From Candidatus Scalindua sp. (GTDB lineage: Bacteria; Planctomycetota; Brocadiia; Brocadiales; Scalinduaceae), in the NCBI GenBank assembly GCA_031316155.1, contig JALDRB010000005.1, positions 62,001-126,000 of the forward strand: 64,000 nucleotides of DNA, written 5' to 3'. The notes beneath the pieces were generated by a model that was given only the letters and a program-made list of their open reading frames with translations, searched no databases and was not told the DNA's origin. Positions 47,528 through 56,793 of the stretch are shown piece by piece. How positions within the stretch are numbered: position 1 is the stretch's first letter; every line of letters begins with the position of its first letter. Position numbers and translations under genes: made by a program.

Positions 47528-47937
47528 TCCTAACCTGGACGAACCAGAGACAAACAGGGGTTAATATACTAAAACCGATTTGGTTTTCGGTTTTACCGGA
47601 AACCAAATCTTGGTTGCAGTTATCCCCGGACAAAAGGCGCCGAGGACTTTACTCGCTCAATTTTATCTCGGATTTTATCCGAAAACCATTATGAGATGAG
47701 TATAAATTACAAATCTCAATTTACAAAATCCAAACAAATTTCAAATTACAATGTTCGAATTATCAAACCAGTTTGTTTGGAATTTAGGATTTGTTCATTG
47801 TGATTTGTTTGTAATTTGGAACTTGTTATTTGGTGCTTGCCCGTCCGACCATCAGATCATCCGTGCGGATCAGATATCATGAAAAACGCTATTAATAAAT
47901 ATTTTGCCAAATTTGGTTAAAATATTTTTGTTAAGGG
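47528..47937. repeat. repeat B, copy interrupted by MITE-A
   Basis: Opposite-strand full copy. It starts CCTAACCTGGACGAACC at 47528, is split after TTAATA by MITE-A (47567-47702), resumes AAATTACAAATCTCAATTT and runs to CCAAATTTGGTTAAAATATT near 47925. It fills the 456 bp between aroK and the TPR gene. Confidence 0.8.
47567..47702. mobile_element. MITE-A copy 5, nested in repeat B
   Basis: 136 bp with TACT...AGTA ends and a TA duplication. The uninterrupted repeat B at 19926-20037 provides the empty site (TAATAAATTA), so the insertion boundaries can be read directly. Confidence 0.9.
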
Positions 47938-47938
47938 A

Positions 47939-49027
47939 CTATTGACTTTTTCTCTTCAATTCATCGACAAATTTCTGATCAACAGGATATCCCAATTCTC
48001 TCGCGCGAGTCACGTGCTCCAATGCAAGATCAAACTGTTTTGTTTCGTTATAAGTCTGTGCAAGACGATACTGAATTTCGGGATCCATGTTGTTTATGGC
48101 TAACGCCCTCTTAAATTCTAATATTGCCTTATCATACCGCTGCTTACGGGCATATACTTCCCCAAGATGGTAGTGAAGGTATGGGTTGCCTGGATTAGAT
48201 TTTGATGCATTACTGTATAACGATAACGCTTCGTCTGTTTGGTCAAAGTCCAAATATAGCATCCCGAGATCCAGAATAGCATCTATATTGGTTGAGTCGA
48301 TTTCTATTACCTTTTCATATTCAGATATAGCTTCTTCAAACATTTCACTATCCACATACGCATTCCCAAGATTGAAATGAATAGTCACATTATCTGGATC
48401 ATCCTCAAGCGCTTCCTGGAATTCTCCGATTGCTTCATCAAGCATGCCATTATTATGATATTCCACTCCTTTTCTTATGTGTTCATCAACTGAAGAACTC
48501 TTGCCTGTTTCATCCGATTCTGACAACCCCGAAACACCATCTGTTTTCTTTGTTGTTTCAACTGATTTAACGTCTTTGTCCGCAGTCTCTAATTCTTTAC
48601 CTTCAGAAATTTCAACTAATTCCCCCTGCTCCTTCAATAGCTCGTTATAGAGGGCAAATTCGTTTTTTGCTAATTCAATCTCTCCCTCTTCCCGTAATGC
48701 AAATCCCAGATTATAATGGGCATAAGCAAGATTTGGATTTATCTCAATTGCCTGTTTACAAACGGTAATAGCTGTTTTGTAAATTCCTGTCCAATTATAC
48801 ACATTTGCAAGTGCAATATATACTTCTGCCACCATTTTCTGATTTTTCTCTTCTTTAAATAAAGGTAAAGCCTTCTTGAATTCATCGAGTGCCTTGTCTA
48901 CAATACCTGTTTCAAGATAGCCTAATCCTCTCTGATAATGCTCTTCGGACTCTTCAGAAAAGCAAATATCAGATAAGAAAATAGTAAAGGCCAAAAGAAC
49001 CGTAACGAGTATTGGTATTTTCATCAA
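47939..49027 (-). CDS. exported TPR-repeat protein
   Basis: A 362 aa protein with a signal peptide (hydrophobic residues ~4-22, ending near DICFS) and about seven tetratricopeptide repeats in two groups, for example LGYLETGIVDKALDEFKKAL, AHYNLGFALREEGEIELA, VTIHFNLGNAYVDSEMFEEA and LHYHLGEVYARKQRYDKA. A low-complexity acidic linker (about 140-175) separates the groups. TPR proteins act as scaffolds for protein complexes. It stands alone between repeat-rich gaps. Confidence 0.9.
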   Translation of the reverse strand: MMKIPILVTVLLAFTIFLSDICFSEESEEHYQRGLGYLETGIVDKALDEFKKALPLFKEEKNQKMVAEVYIALANVYNWTGIYKTAITVCKQAIEINPNLAYAHYNLGFALREEGEIELAKNEFALYNELLKEQGELVEISEGKELETADKDVKSVETTKKTDGVSGLSESDETGKSSSVDEHIRKGVEYHNNGMLDEAIGEFQEALEDDPDNVTIHFNLGNAYVDSEMFEEAISEYEKVIEIDSTNIDAILDLGMLYLDFDQTDEALSLYSNASKSNPGNPYLHYHLGEVYARKQRYDKAILEFKRALAINNMDPEIQYRLAQTYNETKQFDLALEHVTRARELGYPVDQKFVDELKRKSQ

Positions 49028-49041
49028 TTAACGTTCTCCGT

Positions 49042-49175
49042 TCATCGAGTTAGCGCATCCTGCACAACTCTTTCAAAATTACCACCCCGTCCCCGCCAGA
49101 ACGCTCATCGGGCTGGCGAATGGATTCATCCGGGCGGACAAAGACATCCATATTTTTGCTTAACGCCATTTTAGG
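49042..49175. repeat. repeat C, copy 2
   Basis: CATCGAGTTAGCGCATCCTG and AACTCTTTCAAAATTACC, then a GC-rich insertion (CCCCGTCCCCGCCAGAACGC...CCGGGCGG) and AAGACATCCAT...CTTAACGCCATTTTAGGCG. It directly follows the start of the TPR gene. Confidence 0.7.
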
Positions 49176-49184
49176 CGCTTAGTA

Positions 49185-49532
49185 ATATTTTTGACCATTC
49201 CCTGTTCAAGAATTACAGGGACAAACTTTGGTAAAATATTTCTTAGAGTTTTTCAGGTATATCTTATAAGCACCAAATAATAAATTCCAAATAACAAACA
49301 AATCACAACAAGCAAACACAAAACTTTTTACCCTGTTAAATCATTAAGGACATTGCCATGACATCAACTTCCAAAAGTATCATTTTTTATAAAGACAAAT
49401 GAAAATATTTGGATATATATTTAACAGGGCAAGCAAACTGTTCTGCTCATTCCTGTCTCCCGATACGAATACGAACATTGTAATTTGTAATTTATTAACT
49501 CCTGTTTGGTCTGGCTCGTCCAAGTATATTAT
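49185..49532. repeat. repeat B copy split by a CCCTGT element
   Basis: GGTAAAATATTTCTTAG, GCACCAAATAATAAATTCC and AACAAACAAATCACAACAAG match copy 1, then the element 49331-49429 intervenes, then GAACATTGTAATTTGTAATT and TTATTAACTCCTGTTTGGTC. No gene is present from 49028 to 49584. Confidence 0.7.
49331..49429. mobile_element. CCCTGT-type MITE, full copy
   Basis: 99 bp with perfect 11 bp terminal inverted repeats CCCTGTTAAAT / ATTTAACAGGG. Relatives: 20038-20120 (truncated, inverted) and 63123-63218 (CCCTGTTGAATA / TATTCTACAGGG). No clear target duplication. Confidence 0.7.
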
Positions 49533-49584
49533 TACCAAAAGGCTTGTTTCGTTTATGCCTTTTTTATCCTCTCATTTAAAGCCC

Positions 49585-51285
49585 TTAAAGGTCATCTATT
49601 TTAACAGGGTGTATCTTTGTCGCCTGTTCAACCGTAAACATCTTGGCAATCGTCCTTCTTGCAACAGGATTATTCAGCTGTTTAAATCCAAATTGTAAAA
49701 ACACGTCCAATGTTTCCGGATACTGTTCGACAACATCAAATATCTTTGTATCCTTTGTTATTTCGCTTAAGCTCTTCCCCCGCATTTCTTTATCATCTTC
49801 TTCCGCATTCATGGTCTTCCATACGTTATAACCAAACATCCCGATTGCAACCAGCTCAATCCAGCCTGATATACCAATTACAGAGTAATAGAAATCTCCC
49901 GAGAGTCCAATCATTATTTGAGTAGCAACTCTTAAAAAACAACCCAGGTTTAAGAGAACAAAGCTTAGATTGGAAAGCCACATACTCGACATATTTATAC
50001 CCTTAAACGTTGGAATCATCTTTGAGGCATATCCAATAATCATCATGGTAACAAAGCCTACAGCAAGTGCGTGATTCGCCGCACCATGGAAGAGATACTG
50101 TTCTTCGGAGAATGGCTCCAAAAAAGTCTTGGCACCAAGGATCAGTACTCCAAAAATCAGCCACACATAAGCAGCTCTGATTGTTTTTGCGTAGCTTCGA
50201 TCCATTACAACGTCATCCAGCTCCCTCGTTGATCTTTCGAAAACCCTGACACCATAGACAAAAAGTAGAATGCAAAATACTACGAGATAAATGGTAAAAC
50301 TTGAAATTCTCAGTAAAGATGGAAATTGGTAGTTAAGGGCATTAGCGACAAAATACACGGGGATGGCTATATTTAAAAGCCAAAACGTAATATTCACAGC
50401 CGAAACCCTGACGGTCCTTACATCGAGGAAGGCATACACAGTTCTAATATTTACGGCAAATATGAACATAAAGACAAAACCAAGTAAAAACATATGGACA
50501 AAAGGACTGTAAAAGGCCGTTGGTATCTCATGAGTATTGGTAACAAACAGATAAACATCCATGAAAAAATTTATGACACCACAGATCAAAAACCAGAATA
50601 CACCTGCCTTAATAAATTTGTCGTAGATCTCCCTCTTCTCCTTACTGGCGAGTACGGTACTAAAAATTATGTATGCAAATGTAAGAATTGCTGCAAATTC
50701 CAGTAACCCTGAAATAGGCAGGATAACGTTTATTGTTTCATGAGAAAATGGCTGGCCAAAAATCCTTAAAATGTTTCCAACTAGCATCAACCAGAAGCTG
50801 GTAGTTGTCAATTCACTATACTGAAGTTCAACGTTTTTCACCCGTGGAATAATATAGTACGCAAAACCGATAATACAGAGCCCAACCCACCCAAACAACT
50901 GCGCGTGACCGTGTACCTGAACAATCGAGTGGAATGCTGTACGAAAGTCTTTTTTCACAGCAATATGCGTTAATATGGCCGCACCAAACGTAACGCCTAT
51001 TGTCAATGTCATCAGAATCGCAGTCTTTACAAATCTTTCATAAACTTTATCTTCTTTTAATTCAATAGTTTCGGTACTGTCATCGAGCCCTTTTTCGATA
51101 GCCTCTTTCAATTCTCTGACAATTTCATCATAATCAACATCATGTGCCTTTGAAAAAAAAGCTAATGGTTCATTGGGGCCTCTCACACCACCGGCAACAA
51201 CCAGATTGTATTTTCTAAAGACAGCGAGAGTCTCAGGGTGCTTCTTGACAATATCCTTAATTATTGTATTTCTATTTATCTCCAT
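49585..51285 (-). CDS. NnrS-like polytopic membrane protein with DUF1858-like ends
   Basis: A 566 aa protein with about 12 hydrophobic segments between residues ~75 and 500. The core has conserved histidines in VQVHGHAQLFGWVGLCIIGFAYYIIPR, FVHMFLLGF and FHGAANHALAVGFVTMMIIGY, like the heme/copper-binding NnrS family involved in nitric oxide tolerance and related to heme-copper oxidase subunit I. At both ends is a small DUF1858/ScdA-N-like module: TIIKDIVKKHPETLAVFRKYNL and TKIFDVVEQYPETLDVFLQFGF. A role in NO or redox stress is inferred from the family and would suit an organism handling NO. Confidence 0.75.
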   Translation of the reverse strand: MEINRNTIIKDIVKKHPETLAVFRKYNLVVAGGVRGPNEPLAFFSKAHDVDYDEIVRELKEAIEKGLDDSTETIELKEDKVYERFVKTAILMTLTIGVTFGAAILTHIAVKKDFRTAFHSIVQVHGHAQLFGWVGLCIIGFAYYIIPRVKNVELQYSELTTTSFWLMLVGNILRIFGQPFSHETINVILPISGLLEFAAILTFAYIIFSTVLASKEKREIYDKFIKAGVFWFLICGVINFFMDVYLFVTNTHEIPTAFYSPFVHMFLLGFVFMFIFAVNIRTVYAFLDVRTVRVSAVNITFWLLNIAIPVYFVANALNYQFPSLLRISSFTIYLVVFCILLFVYGVRVFERSTRELDDVVMDRSYAKTIRAAYVWLIFGVLILGAKTFLEPFSEEQYLFHGAANHALAVGFVTMMIIGYASKMIPTFKGINMSSMWLSNLSFVLLNLGCFLRVATQIMIGLSGDFYYSVIGISGWIELVAIGMFGYNVWKTMNAEEDDKEMRGKSLSEITKDTKIFDVVEQYPETLDVFLQFGFKQLNNPVARRTIAKMFTVEQATKIHPVKIDDL

Positions 51286-51306
51286 GGCATTTTTAAAAGT
51301 ATTATA

Positions 51307-52383
51307 TTAAAGATAACTATTAAGACCTTTTTCCTTTAAAACATCAATCATTTTCTTTATATCTTCTGCATTATTTTTATCACAAACCAGGGTGACATCC
51401 TTAGTATTTACGATAATCATATCAGATACGTTTAAGGTCGTTATCAAACGCTCTTGATCACCAACAATGATATTGCCGTGTGAATTAATACCGCAATGTT
51501 TTCCCAAGACGATATTATTTTGCTGATCCGGGCTATTTAGTCTCTCTACAGCAAGCCAGGAACCGACATCATCCCATCCAAAATCAGCCTCAATCATCTT
51601 TACATTTGATATTTTTTCCATCACCCCATAATCTATCGATACATTTTCAAACCTTTTATATTCATCATGAATAACTTTTGATTCTTGAGGTGAATCCAAC
51701 GATTCACCAATCCTGATCAGACCCGCTGCTAATGCTGGCATATATTTCCGTATACCTTGCAATATTGTATTTACCGACCACACAAAAATACCGCTATTCC
51801 AATAATATTTTCCACTTTCCACAAAGTTTTCAGCAGTAGCACGATCTGGTTTCTCCGTAAAAGCCTCTACATCATAAACCAGGAAACCGTCAGCATTGAC
51901 TCCGTCTTGACTCCTCTGTATATAGCCATAATTAACCGAAGGGTCTTTTGGCTTGATCCCAAAGGTAACAACAACCTCAGCTTCCATAGCTAAACCTTCT
52001 GCACACCTCAACCCTCTTAAAAATACATCAGCCGGTTCAATTATGTGATCTGCCGTCATTACAGACATAATAGCATCAACATCTCTTTTGAAAATTATTG
52101 TTGCGGCAAGACCTATACATGCTGCTGTATTTCGGCCAAAAGGTTCAGAGATGATGTTCCTTTCCGGTAAGAAAGAAAGTTCCTTTTTCATACTATCTGT
52201 AAGAAAAGATGTGGTCACAACATAAATGTTTTCGGGAGGAATTTCTGAAGAAATCCGATCAACCGTCTGTCTGATCATCGTACTTTTTCCTGTAATCTTC
52301 AAAAGTTGTTTCGGTTTTTTTTGTCTACTCCAGGGCCAAAACCGTGTCCCGGAACCACCTGCCATAATTACTGCGTAACGCAT
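51307..52383 (-). CDS. manC: mannose-1-phosphate guanylyltransferase
   Basis: Makes GDP-mannose from GTP and mannose-1-phosphate for surface glycans. About 358 aa; start chosen at the ATG at 52383 because AAGG is 7 nt upstream (a GTG at 52389 is too close). Features: AVIMAGGSGTRFWPWSRQKKPKQLL nucleotide-binding signature, SEPFGRNTAACIGLAA, TADHIIEP, FTEKPD and FGWDDVGSW. It lacks the C-terminal isomerase domain of bifunctional ManC/AlgA. It is close to the NnrS-like gene, but a functional link is not evident. Confidence 0.9.
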   Translation of the reverse strand: MRYAVIMAGGSGTRFWPWSRQKKPKQLLKITGKSTMIRQTVDRISSEIPPENIYVVTTSFLTDSMKKELSFLPERNIISEPFGRNTAACIGLAATIIFKRDVDAIMSVMTADHIIEPADVFLRGLRCAEGLAMEAEVVVTFGIKPKDPSVNYGYIQRSQDGVNADGFLVYDVEAFTEKPDRATAENFVESGKYYWNSGIFVWSVNTILQGIRKYMPALAAGLIRIGESLDSPQESKVIHDEYKRFENVSIDYGVMEKISNVKMIEADFGWDDVGSWLAVERLNSPDQQNNIVLGKHCGINSHGNIIVGDQERLITTLNVSDMIIVNTKDVTLVCDKNNAEDIKKMIDVLKEKGLNSYL

Positions 52384-52449
52384 AAACACACCTTATCTGT
52401 CAAATATGAAAACTCTAATCACCTATAGAAATTCTCATATATTCCGAGA

Positions 52450-53184
52450 TCAATTAAGATAATGATAAGCAAGAATTGATGATATGGCGATTGCTGCTGT
52501 TTCCACCCGAAGAATCTGTTCTCCCAAACTAACAAATTGACAGCCTGCTTCCTTTGCCATTCTCATCTCATTTGTTGTGAATCCACCCTCTGGCCCTACA
52601 AACCCTATTATATTATTTACTTTTTGATGCTCTTTCAATATATTTTTGAAATCATTCGTTTCAGACTGAGAGCAAGCAAAAAGAGAAAGATCATAATCAC
52701 TCACTCTCTTCAGGAGAGTGTCAAAGTTCTCGACAGCCGCAATCTCTGTTATCATATTACGACCACACTGTTTTGATGTTTCAATTACTACCCTCTTCCA
52801 CTTCTCAATTTTATCAGAACAGCCTGACTTAATTCTTACCGCACTCCTTTCATAGTGTAGCGGAATTAACCTTTGAACGCCTAATTCTGCGCATTTCTGA
52901 ACAAGAAACTGTGAATACCTTCCCTTAGGTATTGCAAATGCTATATCAATTCGTACTTTACTCTCCCTGCTGATGGCCTTGATTCGGCCAATTTCAACCC
53001 TGACTCTTCCACCTTTTACTTCGATAACTTTTGCATCACACTCCTCTCCCTCACCATTAAACAATACGAACATATCTCCTATACCCATTCTTTTCACATG
53101 TTGTAAATGGTGTGTTTCAGCTTTATCGAGCCATATATCCTGCAAACCTGAATGAAATGGTGCATAAAAACGATTTAAACTCAC
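52450..53184 (-). CDS. rsmE: 16S rRNA m3U1498 methyltransferase RsmE
   Basis: SPOUT-class methyltransferase for U1498 of 16S rRNA. The 244 aa protein has an N-terminal PUA-like part (HHLQHVKRMGIGDMFVLFNGEG) and the knotted C-terminal domain with IPLHYERSAVR, the SAM loop IGFVGPEGGFTTNEM and VSLGEQILRVETAAIAISSIL. Standard length. It is followed by manC on the same strand after about 60 bp. Confidence 0.95.
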   Translation of the reverse strand: MSLNRFYAPFHSGLQDIWLDKAETHHLQHVKRMGIGDMFVLFNGEGEECDAKVIEVKGGRVRVEIGRIKAISRESKVRIDIAFAIPKGRYSQFLVQKCAELGVQRLIPLHYERSAVRIKSGCSDKIEKWKRVVIETSKQCGRNMITEIAAVENFDTLLKRVSDYDLSLFACSQSETNDFKNILKEHQKVNNIIGFVGPEGGFTTNEMRMAKEAGCQFVSLGEQILRVETAAIAISSILAYHYLN

Positions 53185-53398
53185 CTTGTATACCTAAAAG
53201 AGAGAGAAAATAATACTTCAAAATGATTTGATTTGCCCGGAAGGAAGATTTTGATCAGCACCTGGAAGGAGAGGAGAAGGAATTTCTTTTCAAAACATGA
53301 ACTACAATTTGACTGAGTTAGACATCTAAAAACCGAACGTAATAATCTCTATTACCCTGATCAAAGTAAACTGCAGTTCACTGGTAAAGGTAAAAAAA

Positions 53399-55072
53399 CT
53401 AAGCCATCCCCCCAATCATCTGATGGACGGCTCCGCCAGCAGGAATCATGGGAAACACATTCTCTTCAGGTGATACCCTGAAATCAATTACAACAGGTCC
53501 TCCAATAGAAATGGATTTCTCAATAATTGGTCTGACATCCTCTTTTCTTTCAACCAGAAAACCAGTAGCACCGTATCCTTCCGCAACCCGTACAAAATCA
53601 GGGCTACCGACCAGTTGTGTCTGTGAATACCGTTTATTGTAAAATAGTTCCTGCCACTGTCTGACCATTCCAAGAAACCCATTATTAAGAATTGCAACTA
53701 TCACAGGAAGATTGTAATTTACCGCAGTGCTCAGCTCCTGAATATTCATTTGAAAACTACCATCACCTGCAATATCAATGACAATCTTATCAGGACAGCC
53801 AAGTTTTGCTCCTATAGCGGCTGGAAAACCAAACCCCATGGTACCCAGGCCACCTGACGATATAAAACTTCTTGGTTTCGTATAGGTGTAAAACTGGGCA
53901 GCCCACATCTGATTCTGGCCAACTTCAGTAGTAATTATAGCCTTATCTTTGGTAGCCTCACAAATTTGCTGAACGACATACTGAGGCTTTATCTCCTCAG
54001 AACTGTTTTTGTATGATAATGGATACTTTTCTTTCCATCCGGAAATACTTTCAAGCCACTCTTTTCGTTCAACATACTTAACGAGTTTTATCAGTTCTAA
54101 CAGAATTCTTCGTGCGTCACCAACAACAGGTATATCTACCTTTACATTCTTGCTTATGGAAGTAGGATCTATATCTATATGAATGACTACAGCATTCGGA
54201 GCAAATGTCTCTACTTTCCCCGTAATCCTATCATCGAATCTTGCTCCTATGGCAATGAGCAAATCAGATTCATGAACAGCAAAGTTCGCATAAGCAGTCC
54301 CATGCATCCCTAACATACCCAATGACAGATCGTCATCTTCCGGAAAAGCCCCCAATGCAAGAAGGGTTGTATTGACGGGTATATTGGCTTTTTTTGCTAA
54401 TGCGATAAGTTCTTCTGAACCATTGGAAGCTATAACACCTCCGCCAGCATAAATTACCGGCTTTTTAGATCTGTTTATAGCCTCTGCCGCAATTTTTATC
54501 TGCCGCATATTACCTTCATATACCGGTTTATATCCGGGAAGATTTATCTTTTCCGGATTATCACCATCCCAATTATCAGTTGTTACATCCACAGGTAAGT
54601 CAATAACAACAGCGCCCGGCCTCCCTGTGGAAGCAATATAAAATGCTTCCTTAACAATCATTCCCAAATCTTTTATATCCTTAACCAGATAATTATGTTT
54701 TGTTATCGGACGTGTAATTCCCGTTATGTCTGCTTCCTGGAATGCATCGTTCCCTATCAAATGTGTCTTAACCTGTCCGGTAATGGCTACCATGGGTACA
54801 GAGTCCATATTTGCCGTAGCAATAGCAGTTGTCAAATTTGTTGCACCCGGACCTGATGTAACAATACACACTCCCACCTTACCTGTAGCTCGAGCGTAAC
54901 CATCAGCCATGTGTCCGGCACCTTGTTCATGACGAGTCAAGATGAATTTAATGTCGGAATCAAACAAATGATCAAAAAGAGGAATAACCGCTCCACCCGG
55001 CAAACCAAAAACGTACTCTACTTTTTCTTCTTTTAACGTATCTATGAGTATTTGAGAACCTGTTCTCGACAT
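53399..55072 (-). CDS. ilvB: acetolactate synthase large subunit
   Basis: Thiamine-diphosphate enzyme of branched-chain amino acid synthesis (pyruvate to acetolactate). At 557 aa it is the normal length. It begins [34 protein letters not shown], contains the catalytic Glu in [21 protein letters not shown]-domain segments, and the ThDP motif [22 protein letters not shown]. No ilvH regulatory subunit follows it here. I saw no leader peptide or T-box. Confidence 0.94.
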   Translation of the reverse strand: MSRTGSQILIDTLKEEKVEYVFGLPGGAVIPLFDHLFDSDIKFILTRHEQGAGHMADGYARATGKVGVCIVTSGPGATNLTTAIATANMDSVPMVAITGQVKTHLIGNDAFQEADITGITRPITKHNYLVKDIKDLGMIVKEAFYIASTGRPGAVVIDLPVDVTTDNWDGDNPEKINLPGYKPVYEGNMRQIKIAAEAINRSKKPVIYAGGGVIASNGSEELIALAKKANIPVNTTLLALGAFPEDDDLSLGMLGMHGTAYANFAVHESDLLIAIGARFDDRITGKVETFAPNAVVIHIDIDPTSISKNVKVDIPVVGDARRILLELIKLVKYVERKEWLESISGWKEKYPLSYKNSSEEIKPQYVVQQICEATKDKAIITTEVGQNQMWAAQFYTYTKPRSFISSGGLGTMGFGFPAAIGAKLGCPDKIVIDIAGDGSFQMNIQELSTAVNYNLPVIVAILNNGFLGMVRQWQELFYNKRYSQTQLVGSPDFVRVAEGYGATGFLVERKEDVRPIIEKSISIGGPVVIDFRVSPEENVFPMIPAGGAVHQMIGGMA

Positions 55073-55383
55073 CTTTTAAATAGTGTAAATATATTTCTTA
55101 ATAAAATTATCAATCTCTACTATTCCTAATGGCATTATAAAGTAACACCTTAAAAATATAATCATCCCGCAACAAAGGTAGCGAATGGAGGAATTATCAC
55201 ATTCTCTGCGATGCAGGTAATCAATAAATCGAGCGTGGAGAACTCTTTATTATGCTAGTAGATATTGAATACGAAAAAAAATTCAAAAAAACACCAACTA
55301 CCCAATAACAACGCACTCGAGTGATATGTCAAATTCCTGACCTGTTATTTTGAATTGATATAATTAGGAATGTAAAATACTCA
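55073..55383. other. intergenic, nothing recognised
   Basis: 311 bp between ilvB and the spoVG-like gene. AT-rich, without ORF, clear hairpin or member of the repeat families. Confidence 0.5.
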
Positions 55384-55860
55384 TTAGGGATGTTCCTCTC
55401 CATACCGACTTTTTACAACCCCCTCATCAGAGGAGTAATCATCGTCATCTGGTTCGTCCATATCAGGAGGAACGTATCCAGGTTCTTGAGACTTTTTAGC
55501 TTCCTCTTTGTAGGCTTCGAGAACTTTTTGCTCTATTTCGTCCCGACATTTAGAATTAATTGGATGAGCGGTATCAGCATACAACTTAAATTTCCCCCTC
55601 GACTCCCCTGAAGCACGATTTACGTCAAGTTTATTACCACAATCATTACAAAATCGTGCACGGAGGTGATTTTTACAACCGCACTTGGAACACTTGTCTG
55701 TAAGCTTTCTGCTCGGCATAGCTACGAAAGCACCTTTATAGCCCTCAATAATCTTCAGATCTCTTACGACAAAGTCGTTGTCAATCGTAATGCTGCAAAA
55801 TGCCTGTAAACGATTCTTCTTTGCATCTGTTAGTTTGACTCTTACTTCAGTAATATTCAC
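55384..55860 (-). CDS. SpoVG-family protein with inserted zinc ribbon
   Basis: A 158 aa protein. Residues 1-50 follow SpoVG (ITEVRVKLTDAKKNRLQAF, ITIDNDFVVRDLKIIEG, GAFVAMPSRK), and residues ~93-117 resume the SpoVG core (YADTAHPINSKCRDEIEQKVLEAY). Between them lies a four-cysteine zinc ribbon, CSKCGCKN...CNDCG (about residues 57-76). An acidic tail of ~40 residues ends the protein. Canonical SpoVG is ~95 aa and binds DNA or RNA, affecting septation and gene expression in other bacteria. It follows ispE by 35 bp, so it is likely co-transcribed with rsmD-ispE. Confidence 0.88.
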   Translation of the reverse strand: MNITEVRVKLTDAKKNRLQAFCSITIDNDFVVRDLKIIEGYKGAFVAMPSRKLTDKCSKCGCKNHLRARFCNDCGNKLDVNRASGESRGKFKLYADTAHPINSKCRDEIEQKVLEAYKEEAKKSQEPGYVPPDMDEPDDDDYSSDEGVVKSRYGEEHP

Positions 55861-55895
55861 AGTACAAAATCCTCCCTTCCAGCTTAACTTGTTGT

Positions 55896-56777
55896 CTATG
55901 GCAACAACGTATTTGTAACCACAAACACATCGCCCTTACCTATCGAGATAATCTTATCCCTAATACCCTCTGCCTGCTCTCTACTGCTACATAAACCAAC
56001 AATAGAAGACCCGCTCCCAGAAACCAACAAACCACAAAAACCAAAACGCTCTAAAAAATTCTTAAGCTGTAACAAACCCGGATATAACGTAAAAACGGGC
56101 TCTTCCAGACGGTTAAAAAGCAATTCGCCAACACTAACTTCGTTTTCATGTTCTAGTGTATCGAGAAAAAAACTAACATCTTTTCTTTTTCTTGTCAAGG
56201 TAATTTTCAGGTTTTTGTAGATAGTAACAGTGTCAATTCTTATATGTGGAAAAATGACAACATAATTAAATTTGTTTTTTACTTTTACCGGATTTACCTT
56301 CTCTCCCCGCCCCCTGCATAAAGAAGTCTTACCGTTAATAAAAAACGCAACATCGGATCCTAGTTTTGCAGCAAATCCCATTAGTTCTTCATCTGTGAGG
56401 CCAACACCCCAAAGCGTATTTAAGGCCTTAAGGGTTGCCGCTGCGTCACTACTTCCACCACCTAAACCGGCTCCAACCGGTATATTTTTCTCCAGACCTA
56501 TCAAAACTCCCTTTTTGATACCACACTCTCGTATCATGAGGTTTGCAGCCTTACATACAAGATTATCCGCACCACATGGTATACTCATATCGTCACACTC
56601 TAGACGAACACCTTCTTCAACTTCCCGAAATGTTAAATTATCTGCAAGATCGATCTCCTGCATTACCGTTTCAAGTTCATGATATCCATCTTTTCTCTTC
56701 CCCACTACCTCCAAAAACAGATTTATTTTTGCAGGCGCACAAATGCTAATCCCATCACTTATTTGGTTGACATTCAT
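55896..56777 (-). CDS. ispE: 4-diphosphocytidyl-2-C-methyl-D-erythritol kinase
   Basis: GHMP kinase of the MEP (non-mevalonate) isoprenoid pathway, phosphorylating CDP-ME. The 293 aa protein starts with SICAPAKINLFLEVVGKRKDGYHELE (substrate motif) and has the ATP loop IPVGAGLGGGSSDAAATL and the C-terminal LLVSGSGSSIVGL motif. It lies between rsmD (16 bp gap) and the spoVG-like gene. Confidence 0.95.
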   Translation of the reverse strand: MNVNQISDGISICAPAKINLFLEVVGKRKDGYHELETVMQEIDLADNLTFREVEEGVRLECDDMSIPCGADNLVCKAANLMIRECGIKKGVLIGLEKNIPVGAGLGGGSSDAAATLKALNTLWGVGLTDEELMGFAAKLGSDVAFFINGKTSLCRGRGEKVNPVKVKNKFNYVVIFPHIRIDTVTIYKNLKITLTRKRKDVSFFLDTLEHENEVSVGELLFNRLEEPVFTLYPGLLQLKNFLERFGFCGLLVSGSGSSIVGLCSSREQAEGIRDKIISIGKGDVFVVTNTLLP

Positions 56778-56793
56778 CTTTATGAGCTTTCCC

